Assembly: GCA_024234735.1 (NCBI GenBank)
Contig: JACKNV010000004.1
Location: 62,001-126,000, forward strand
Reading direction: 5' to 3'
Source of the DNA: Pseudomonadales bacterium
GTDB lineage: Bacteria; Pseudomonadota; Gammaproteobacteria; Pseudomonadales; Halieaceae
DNA: 64,000 nucleotides
Shown here: one piece after another, positions 50,811-58,206 of the stretch
Layout: each line of letters starts with the position of its first letter
Numbering within the stretch: the stretch's first letter is position 1
Program-made: the position numbers and the translations under genes
The notes under the pieces: generated by a model
What the model saw: only the letters and a program-made list of their open reading frames with translations
Database searches by the model: none
Told to the model about the DNA's origin: nothing

Positions 50811-52334
50811 ATGGTGACTACCGAACAGACCGAGCAGCGCACCCTGTACCGCCACCCGCTGTCCGCAGTGGGTGGCGCGATCACCATCGCCGGCGGCTTT
50901 TTCTTCGTCATGCTGCTGCTGTTCGAGCTGGTTTCGGGCGAGGAAAACCCCTACCTGGATATCGCCACCTTCATCCTGGCGCCGGGGCTGGTCATGCTGG
51001 GGCTTGCCATGTTCGCCCTGTCCACCTGGCTGCAGATGCGCGCCGCCCGGCGCGAAGGCAGGAAAGTCCGTTTCAACCTCAGCATCGACATGTCCGACCC
51101 GCTATACGTGCGCAACCTGTGGGTGTTCCTCGGGCTGAGCGCGGTGTTCCTGGTCATCGCCGGCTACAGCGGCACCCGGGCATTCGAAACCATGGAGTCG
51201 GTGGTGTTCTGTGGCGAGGCCTGCCACGCGGTGATGGAGCCCCAGTATACAACCTACCAACACTCGCCCCACGCCAGGGTAGCGTGCGTCGACTGTCATA
51301 TCGGCCCCGGAGCAGGCTTCTGGGTGCGCTCGAAAATCGACGGTACCCGGCAGCTGATCGCGGTCGCCACGGACAGCTTCGAGCGCCCCATCCCGACGCC
51401 GGTGCACAACCTGCGCCCCGCCCAGGCGACCTGCGAGGGCTGCCACTGGCCCAGCCAGTTCTATGGCGAAAAGCTGGTATCGCGCACCTATTACCGCAGT
51501 GACGAGGATAACTCGCCCTGGTCGATCCAGTTACTGGTACAGATCGGTGGCGACAACCCCAGGGTACCCAGCGAGGGGGGCATTCACTGGCATATGCTCA
51601 GCGACAACGCCGTGGAATACGAGGCGGCGGATTTCAAGCGGCAGACCATCAACTGGGTGCAGGCCACCAATCGCGACGGCATCACCACCGTCTACCACAA
51701 CCAGGATGCGGAAGTGGAATCGGGGCCCGGAAATCCCGCCGGCGAGGTGCGCAAGTTCGACTGCATGGATTGCCACAACCGCCCCAGCCATATCTTCCTG
51801 CCCCCCGCCGTATCCCTGAACCTGGCGCTGCGGGCCCGCGACATATCCCCGGACCTGCCCTACGTGCGCGATGTCGGCCTGGACCTGTTGAACACGGAGT
51901 ACCAGGATCGGGAGGAAGCCCAACAGGCCATCGCCAGCGGCCTGCACGATTTCTATGCCGAAGACTATCCCGAAGTGGCCAGCACCAGGAAACAGGACAT
52001 CGACAAGGCCACCGACACCCTGAGCCGCATCTACAGCGAAAACTTCTTTCCTGAAATGAAGACGGATTACCGCGCCAGGGAAACCAACCTCAGCCACTTC
52101 GTGAACAACGGCTGCTTCCGCTGCCACAACGACTCGATGGTGGATACCCAGGGCAACAGCCTCAGGCACACCTGCGACACCTGCCACCTGATCGTGGCCC
52201 AGGGCCCCTCGGAGTCGGTGGCCGACCTGGAGACCGACCTCACGGGACTGGAGTTCGAACACCCCGAGGATATCGACGAGGCGTGGCGCGAGGAGCTGTG
52301 CACCGACTGCCACACGCCGGAAGAGGGTTATTGA
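50811..52334 (+). CDS. Heptaheme NapC/NirT-family inner-membrane cytochrome (ImcH-like)
   Basis: 507 aa. Three N-terminal transmembrane helices (within about 20-45, 52-75, 100-122), then a periplasmic domain with one CX3CH (CGEACH) and six CXXCH motifs (CVDCH, CEGCH, CMDCH, CFRCH, CDTCH, CTDCH). The segment VVFCGEACHAVMEPQYTTYQ with YQHSPHARVACVDCH is typical of NapC/NirT quinol oxidases. Seven hemes plus three helices match ImcH. It starts 12 bp after the CbcL-like gene. Confidence 0.85.
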   Translation: MVTTEQTEQRTLYRHPLSAVGGAITIAGGFFFVMLLLFELVSGEENPYLDIATFILAPGLVMLGLAMFALSTWLQMRAARREGRKVRFNLSIDMSDPLYVRNLWVFLGLSAVFLVIAGYSGTRAFETMESVVFCGEACHAVMEPQYTTYQHSPHARVACVDCHIGPGAGFWVRSKIDGTRQLIAVATDSFERPIPTPVHNLRPAQATCEGCHWPSQFYGEKLVSRTYYRSDEDNSPWSIQLLVQIGGDNPRVPSEGGIHWHMLSDNAVEYEAADFKRQTINWVQATNRDGITTVYHNQDAEVESGPGNPAGEVRKFDCMDCHNRPSHIFLPPAVSLNLALRARDISPDLPYVRDVGLDLLNTEYQDREEAQQAIASGLHDFYAEDYPEVASTRKQDIDKATDTLSRIYSENFFPEMKTDYRARETNLSHFVNNGCFRCHNDSMVDTQGNSLRHTCDTCHLIVAQGPSESVADLETDLTGLEFEHPEDIDEAWREELCTDCHTPEEGY

Positions 52335-52359
52335 GAACTGCGTTCCCCCCCCCTACAAT
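52331..52359 (+). promoter_or_regulatory. Internal sigma-70-type promoter
   Basis: TTGAGA (52331-52336), 17-bp spacer, TACAAT (52354-52359); five of six matches in each hexamer. It overlaps the stop codon of the heptaheme gene and precedes the prenyltransferase by 85 bp, so the downstream half of the cluster may be transcribed separately. Confidence 0.6.
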
Positions 52360-52443
52360 AGTTTGGCGGGGCCGCCCGGTAAGCGGCTGGCCCCATTGTC
52401 CCCGATCCCGATTAACCGCAGCTGGCCAGGGAAGCATGCGCAG

Positions 52444-53436
52444 ATGATTGACGTGAAGATGTGGAGCCGCGCGCTGGACAGCATGCCCAAGATGTCGCCC
52501 ACCGAGTGGCAGTCGCTGGACCCGGTGGCCAAGTGGCTCATCGCCTGTCGCGCCTCGGTGCTGTTCATGACCTTTACCGCCGCCGCCCTGGGGGGCCTGA
52601 TGGCGTGGCGCGCCGGCGTGTTTGAGTGGAACATCTGGCTGGCGACCGTGCTGGGGCTGCTGTTCGCCCATGCCACCAACAACCTGTTGAACGACTACAC
52701 CGATTCCCGCCGCGGCATCGACAAGGAAAACTACTACCGCAACCAGTACGGCGTACACGTGCTGGAAGACGGCCTCATGAGCGAGCGACAATTCTGGCGC
52801 TACCTGGGCGTCACCGCCGGCGTGGCCCTGCTGCTGGGCGCCTGGCTGGTGTCGCAGCGCAGCGGCCTCACCATGAACCTGATGCTGGCCGGCATGTTCT
52901 TCGTGCTGTTCTACACCTGGCCGCTGAAATACTACGGCCTCGGCGAGCCCGCGGTACTGCTGGTCTGGGGCCCGCTGATGGTGGGCGGCAGCTACTACGT
53001 GCTGGCCGGCAGCTGGAGTTGGGAGGTAACCTGGCTGAGCCTGGTGTTCGCCCTGGGGCCAACCACGGTGCTGTTCGGCAAGCATACCGACAAGCTGGAA
53101 GCGGACAGGGCCAAGGGCGTGAACACGCTGCCCGTCATTCTCGGGGAGCGCCTGTCCCGGCACTGCGTGCTGGCCATGATCGGTGCCCAGTACCTGTTGT
53201 GTATCGTGCTGGTCCTGGCGGGCAGTTTCAGCTGGACGCTGCTGCTGGTACTGCTCAGCGCCAGAAGCTGGCCGCGCCTGCGGACCGTTTTCAGCCAGCC
53301 CAAACCCGCCCGGCCGCCGGCGAGCTACCCCGAGGACGTGTGGCCCCTGTGGTTTTCCGCCCACGCATTTCGCCACACCCGCCAGTTCACCACCCTCTTT
53401 CTCGCCGGCGTCGTGCTGGATACCCTGCTGTTCTAG
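52444..53436 (+). CDS. UbiA-superfamily prenyltransferase, MenA-like
   Basis: 330-aa membrane enzyme with about 8-9 helices. The first Asp motif NNLLNDYTDSRRGID fits the MenA type (NDYxDxxxGxD), and the second is GKHTDKLEADRAKG. MenA attaches a polyprenyl chain to dihydroxynaphthoate, giving demethylmenaquinone. ATG 52444 chosen; preceded by CCAGGGAAG. It lies inside the electron-transfer cluster, suggesting a dedicated quinone, but the aromatic substrate cannot be proven from sequence. No other men gene is in the window. Confidence 0.8.
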   Translation: MIDVKMWSRALDSMPKMSPTEWQSLDPVAKWLIACRASVLFMTFTAAALGGLMAWRAGVFEWNIWLATVLGLLFAHATNNLLNDYTDSRRGIDKENYYRNQYGVHVLEDGLMSERQFWRYLGVTAGVALLLGAWLVSQRSGLTMNLMLAGMFFVLFYTWPLKYYGLGEPAVLLVWGPLMVGGSYYVLAGSWSWEVTWLSLVFALGPTTVLFGKHTDKLEADRAKGVNTLPVILGERLSRHCVLAMIGAQYLLCIVLVLAGSFSWTLLLVLLSARSWPRLRTVFSQPKPARPPASYPEDVWPLWFSAHAFRHTRQFTTLFLAGVVLDTLLF

Positions 53437-53467
53437 GGCCTGCGCACGCGCTTTGCGCCGGCCCCCA

Positions 53468-55036
53468 ATGAGATTACTGCCCATGTTATCGCTTCGAATT
53501 CTGCTGGCGGCTCTGCTGCTGGCTGGAACCCCCTCGTATGCCCAGCAGGTGCGGCACAGCAGCACCGCTGAGTCTGCCGCGTGCCTGGCCTGCCACGATT
53601 TCGGACCCGACTCGCCGGTACACGCGGTGCTGGCCGGCTCCCACGGGCTCAGTGGCGATGACGAGGCCATGGCCGGGCGCCGCGGCTGCCCGGACTGCCA
53701 CGGCGACAGCGGCGATCACGTCGAGCACCCCACCACTGCCGCCCCCGAGGTCAGTTTCGGGCCCCGCTGGACATCCACCGCCGCCGCCCAGGACGCAAAG
53801 TGCCTGGCCTGCCACGAACAGGACAGCGCCCGTAACTGGCGCCACGCCCTGCACATGCTCAACAACGTAACCTGCGTCACCTGTCACGACCTCCTCACCT
53901 GGGAGGACAGGGTGCTGGTGGCGGATCGCCAGGCCGAGGTCTGCACCACCTGCCACAAGGCCCAGCAACAGGGGGTTCACGGGATCGCCGAGCTGGCGAG
54001 CGCAAACCCGCCGTGCAGCGGTTGCCACAACCCGCACGACCACGAGTCCGCACAGGCGCAAATGCTGGCTAACGGTTCGGCGGGCTGCCTGGCCTGCCAC
54101 GACCTGTTCAGTGCCGGCGCGGCCGCCGGCGAATCGACCAGGGCCCACGACTACCACCAGGTGGCGGCGCGGCCCGGACACACCTGCAACGACTGTCACC
54201 AGGGCATCGCCCACGCGCCTGCGGATGCCGTTACCGCGATGGTGCCCCAGGCCCGGGCCAGCGGCCGGGTCACCCTGTTCTACCCCGGCAACGCCGACAG
54301 CGAATGGCTGCTGCGCGATCACCCCGGCTCCCAGCCCCTGCGCCAGGGCAGCAACTGTCAGCAATGCCACCGCGGGGATGAGGCCCGTATGGGGGCGACC
54401 CAGTCATCCGGCCAGCTGCCGGCCGTGCGCGAGATGCAAGTGTCCTTCGCCCGCAGCAGCGACCAGCTGGTCATCACCCTGACGTGGCAGGGTTCGGGCG
54501 AAGATCGCCTGCTGGCATTGATGTGGGGCGACAGCAACAGCGACGCCTTCAGCCACGGCGGCTGCTTTGCCGCCTGCCACGCGGACCTGCCAGGCCGACC
54601 CCGCGACCGCGGCCAGCAGCTCGGCAAATACCTGTGGGGCGCGCGCCGGCAGGGTGCTCTCCCCGGGGAGGCGAGCACCCCCCGGCCTGCCCCGGAGCGG
54701 GCGCAGCTCATGGCGGATGGGGACTATGCCACCCTGTGGGAGCTGCCCCTGGAGGGGAGCGAGCTGCGCCTGGCCACCGTGCTGGATGGCCTCGACTGGC
54801 TGCCCGGAAACTTGATACAGATCAACAAGACTCATGTGGACGGACGCTGGACGGTGGAATTGCGCGCCCCCTTGAACAATACTGGGATCGGAAAGCCATT
54901 TACCGTGGACGAGAAGTACACGTTTGGCATTGCTCTGGGGGGAGCGGGGAATCCGGGAGGCCAGCATTGGGTGTCCCTGCCGTTGGCCTTCAGCTTTGCC
55001 GGCGATGAAACCGATTTCAAGGTGGAGCAACAATAA
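53468..55036 (+). CDS. Decaheme cytochrome with ethylbenzene-dehydrogenase-like heme domain
   Basis: 522 aa with a signal peptide (LSLRILLAALLLAGTPSYA). Nine CXXCH motifs (CLACH, CPDCH, CLACH, CVTCH, CTTCH, CSGCH, CLACH, CNDCH, CQQCH), then one CX3CH (CFAACH) embedded in a C-terminal beta domain (about 300-520). That domain resembles the heme-binding EB_dh module: VITLTWQGSGEDRLLALMWG, ending VSLPLAFSFAGDETDF. Probable periplasmic carrier or terminal reductase subunit. It begins 31 bp after the prenyltransferase gene and ends 2 bp before mtrA. Confidence 0.82.
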   Translation: MRLLPMLSLRILLAALLLAGTPSYAQQVRHSSTAESAACLACHDFGPDSPVHAVLAGSHGLSGDDEAMAGRRGCPDCHGDSGDHVEHPTTAAPEVSFGPRWTSTAAAQDAKCLACHEQDSARNWRHALHMLNNVTCVTCHDLLTWEDRVLVADRQAEVCTTCHKAQQQGVHGIAELASANPPCSGCHNPHDHESAQAQMLANGSAGCLACHDLFSAGAAAGESTRAHDYHQVAARPGHTCNDCHQGIAHAPADAVTAMVPQARASGRVTLFYPGNADSEWLLRDHPGSQPLRQGSNCQQCHRGDEARMGATQSSGQLPAVREMQVSFARSSDQLVITLTWQGSGEDRLLALMWGDSNSDAFSHGGCFAACHADLPGRPRDRGQQLGKYLWGARRQGALPGEASTPRPAPERAQLMADGDYATLWELPLEGSELRLATVLDGLDWLPGNLIQINKTHVDGRWTVELRAPLNNTGIGKPFTVDEKYTFGIALGGAGNPGGQHWVSLPLAFSFAGDETDFKVEQQ

Positions 55037-55038
55037 CA

Positions 55039-55923
55039 ATGGCCGTATCACGCCAGTCTCTCAGCTTTATTTGTTCTGGGTTGCTCCTCGCGCTACTCGG
55101 AGCGTTCACCCGGGCCGATGAGGCGATGTGCCTGGACTGCCACGACCCGGATTCCGAGCCCGCCATGCACGCCATCGCCAACACCGTCCACGGCTCGCTG
55201 GACGGTGGCGGCGCCGCTACTTGCGTGGCCTGCCACGGGCCCAGCACCGATCACCAGGACGACCCGGAAGAGGTGGCGCCAGGCGTCAGCTTTGGTCCCA
55301 AGTGGACTTCCAGCGCAGAGGCTCGCAGCGCCAGCTGCCAGAGCTGCCACAGCGGCAACGACCAGATGCTGTGGGTCGGCAGCGCCCACCAGCAGGACAA
55401 TCTCAGCTGCGATGCCTGCCACAACCCGCACCAGCAGCAATTGCTCGCCGGCCGCGAGCAGGCCGCAGACGCGGTCTGCCTCGAATGCCACACGCAGGTG
55501 CGCTCGCAGCTGCACCTGCCGTCGCGCCACCCCATAGCCGAAGGGAAGACCAGTTGCACCGACTGCCACAATCCCCACGGCGGGCTGGGCCATGCCGACC
55601 TGCGCCAGGTTTCCCTGAATGACAACTGTTTCACCTGTCACCAGGACAAGCGCGGGCCCTTCCTGTGGGAGCACCCGCCCGCCGCGGAGGATTGCGCCCT
55701 GTGTCACCAGCCCCACGGCTCGGTGAACGAGCCCCTGCTCAATGCCCGCGGCCCGGCCCTGTGCCAGCAGTGCCACGCGGCGGCCTTCCACCCCAGCCAG
55801 CCCTACAGCTCTGAAAGCCTGGGCGGCAGCGCCAACCAGAACATGCTGGGCAAGAACTGCCTCAACTGCCACAGCCAGATCCATGGATCAAACCATCCGT
55901 CGGGAGCGCGCTTGACACGATGA
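55039..55923 (+). CDS. mtrA: MtrA/DmsE-family decaheme cytochrome
   Basis: 294 aa, Sec signal, exactly ten CXXCH motifs (CLDCH, CVACH, CQSCH, CDACH, CLECH, CTDCH, CFTCH, CALCH, CQQCH, CLNCH), the length and count of MtrA/DmsE/PioA. Such proteins run inside an outer-membrane barrel and carry electrons through it. Its stop overlaps the mtrB start (ATGA). Confidence 0.92.
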   Translation: MAVSRQSLSFICSGLLLALLGAFTRADEAMCLDCHDPDSEPAMHAIANTVHGSLDGGGAATCVACHGPSTDHQDDPEEVAPGVSFGPKWTSSAEARSASCQSCHSGNDQMLWVGSAHQQDNLSCDACHNPHQQQLLAGREQAADAVCLECHTQVRSQLHLPSRHPIAEGKTSCTDCHNPHGGLGHADLRQVSLNDNCFTCHQDKRGPFLWEHPPAAEDCALCHQPHGSVNEPLLNARGPALCQQCHAAAFHPSQPYSSESLGGSANQNMLGKNCLNCHSQIHGSNHPSGARLTR

Positions 55924-58187
55924 AAAGCCTCAACCGCCTCGCTTACCAGATGAGCGCTGCCAGTGGCCTGGTGCTGGCGGCCTGCGGCGTTCTCGCCCAG
56001 CAGGCCGAGGACGACAGCTACACCCCGCTGGGCCTGGAAAACCGGCCGCTGCAAACCCACTGGCAGGGCGACTCACCGGGAGCGCTGCAACTGGGCGGCG
56101 CCTATACCAGCGACGACAACTACATGTTCGGGGAATACAACGGACTGTACAACAAGGGCTGGACCGCGATCGGCAACCTGCAGTGGCAGGACTTCAGCGG
56201 CGCCGGCAACTACTGGCAGGGCTATGTATCCAACATCGGCCTCGACACCCGCGAGGGCGAGCTGACCTGGGGCAAGCCGGGCAAGCTGTCCCTGAGCGTC
56301 GGTTTCGACTCACAGATACAGGTGAGCAACGACAACGGGCGCACACCCTTCTCGGGCAATACCCACCAGGTGCTGCCGGACAACTGGGTGAGCGGCACCG
56401 ACACCAGTGACTGGCCGCTCCTGGACGAGTCTCTGCACGGCTTCAGCCAGGAGTTGAAGCGCAACAAGCTCTACCTGGACCTGGATACCCGGCTCAGCCA
56501 GCACTGGCAACTGGAAACGGGCCTGTCCTACGAGGAAAAGACCGGCCACGCCGATGTCGGCGGCGCGATCTACGTGGACCAGAGTTCCGGTGACGCAGTC
56601 CTGCTGCGGGCACCGGTCGACTACGCCACCACCGAGGCCACCCTGGGCCTGAGTTACAGCGACCAGCGGCTGAACCTGGCGGGCAGCGTCAACTACTCGG
56701 ACTTCAACAACAAGGACGATGTACTCACCTGGCAAAACCCCTACAACAATTTCAGTTCCGCGGTGCGCTATCCGGACGGTGACGGCGGCCTCGGGCTGGC
56801 CCCGGACAACGACCAGTGGGGCGGCCGACTCACCGGCCAGTACCTGTTTTCGGCACGCACCCGCCTGCAGGTGGACGGCAGCTACGCGGTAGCCTCCCAG
56901 AACCAGAACTACCTGAATTACAGTGTCAACCCGGCGCTGACCGTGGACGTGCCGCTACCGGCCAACAGTTACGATGGCGAGGTGGCCACCAGCACCCTCA
57001 ACGCCCGGCTGCTGTTCAGCCCCCTGAGAAAGATGAACGCGGAGGTTTTCTACCGCTACCGCGATCGCAATTACGATGCCGACCGCAACGGCTACCAGTA
57101 TATTCGCGGCGATGGCCAGAACCAGCCCGGCACGGATTTCACCGTGTATAACACCAGTCACGACTACACCGCGGAGGTCGGCGGTTTCGAAGTGGATTAC
57201 CGGCTGCCGCTGCGCAGCAAGGCCAGCTTCACCTACGAGTACGAAGAAGATACCCGCAGGAATGCCGCCACCGAGCATACCAAGGAGGACCGCTACATCC
57301 TCGGCTACCGCATTCAGCCCTGGTCCAGCGTCACCGCCAAAGTGGAGGTGCAGTATGCCGATCGGCGGGCGTCCACCTACCAGTGGGCCCAGTCGTATTA
57401 CGCCCTGCTGGACACCGGCCTGATCAATGCCACCCCCGACAACCAGCGCTACATCAACCACCCGGATCTGATGCAGTATTACCTGGCCAACCGCGAACAG
57501 TGGCAGACCAAGGCCGATTTCACCTGGCTGCCCGCCGACCGCTGGAACCTGAACCTCAACCTGCAGTGGCGCGACGACAACTACGACGCCAGCGAGCTGG
57601 GGCTGACCAGCGCCGAATGGTATCGCAGCTACTTCAGCGCCAGTTACGTGCCGACGGAGGCCCTGTCGGCCACCGTGTACGTCGGCTATGACTACTACGA
57701 GACCGACCAGCAGAGCCGGGCTTTCAACGGCGGCCCGCAAAAGGACGCGTTCGAAATCTACCCGCCCCTGCCGCAGGCCAGCGATCCCAGCCGCGACTGG
57801 CGGGTCGACAGCAAGGACACCAGCTACACCGCCGGCGCCAATCTGCAATGGCAGGTGACCAGTGATATCGCACTGGCGCTGGACTACAACTACGTGGACA
57901 CCCGGGTCGAACAGGACATGGGGACCGACCCTACAGGCACCCTCAGCGTCTCGGACCTGCCCGATGTCAACACCCGGCTGAACCATGTACAGCTCAGCGG
58001 CACCTGGCAGTTGGAGGAAAACCTGGCCCTGCAGCTGGATTACCAGTACTACCGCTACAAGAGCGACGACTGGGCCTGGAACGGCGTTCAGGCCGACACC
58101 ATCGGCAAGGTGCTGACATTCGGACAGGGCAATCCAAACGAACAGGTTAATTACGTGGGCGCATCGGTGATTTATCACTGGCAATAA
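55920..58187 (+). CDS. mtrB: MtrB/PioB-family outer-membrane beta-barrel
   Basis: 755 aa, signal peptide (ASGLVLAACGVLAQ), then a long amphipathic beta-strand protein rich in Tyr, Asn, Asp and Gln with alternating patterns (KLSLSVGFDSQIQVSND, WNLNLNLQWRDDNYDAS), ending in an aromatic-type terminal strand (YVGASVIYHWQ). Such barrels sheath MtrA and dock MtrC outside. The first Cys near the signal is not in a clear lipobox. Operon-coupled to mtrA by a 4-bp overlap. Confidence 0.9.
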   Translation: MKSLNRLAYQMSAASGLVLAACGVLAQQAEDDSYTPLGLENRPLQTHWQGDSPGALQLGGAYTSDDNYMFGEYNGLYNKGWTAIGNLQWQDFSGAGNYWQGYVSNIGLDTREGELTWGKPGKLSLSVGFDSQIQVSNDNGRTPFSGNTHQVLPDNWVSGTDTSDWPLLDESLHGFSQELKRNKLYLDLDTRLSQHWQLETGLSYEEKTGHADVGGAIYVDQSSGDAVLLRAPVDYATTEATLGLSYSDQRLNLAGSVNYSDFNNKDDVLTWQNPYNNFSSAVRYPDGDGGLGLAPDNDQWGGRLTGQYLFSARTRLQVDGSYAVASQNQNYLNYSVNPALTVDVPLPANSYDGEVATSTLNARLLFSPLRKMNAEVFYRYRDRNYDADRNGYQYIRGDGQNQPGTDFTVYNTSHDYTAEVGGFEVDYRLPLRSKASFTYEYEEDTRRNAATEHTKEDRYILGYRIQPWSSVTAKVEVQYADRRASTYQWAQSYYALLDTGLINATPDNQRYINHPDLMQYYLANREQWQTKADFTWLPADRWNLNLNLQWRDDNYDASELGLTSAEWYRSYFSASYVPTEALSATVYVGYDYYETDQQSRAFNGGPQKDAFEIYPPLPQASDPSRDWRVDSKDTSYTAGANLQWQVTSDIALALDYNYVDTRVEQDMGTDPTGTLSVSDLPDVNTRLNHVQLSGTWQLEENLALQLDYQYYRYKSDDWAWNGVQADTIGKVLTFGQGNPNEQVNYVGASVIYHWQ

Positions 58188-58206
58188 AACCCGGGAGAAG
58201 ATGACA

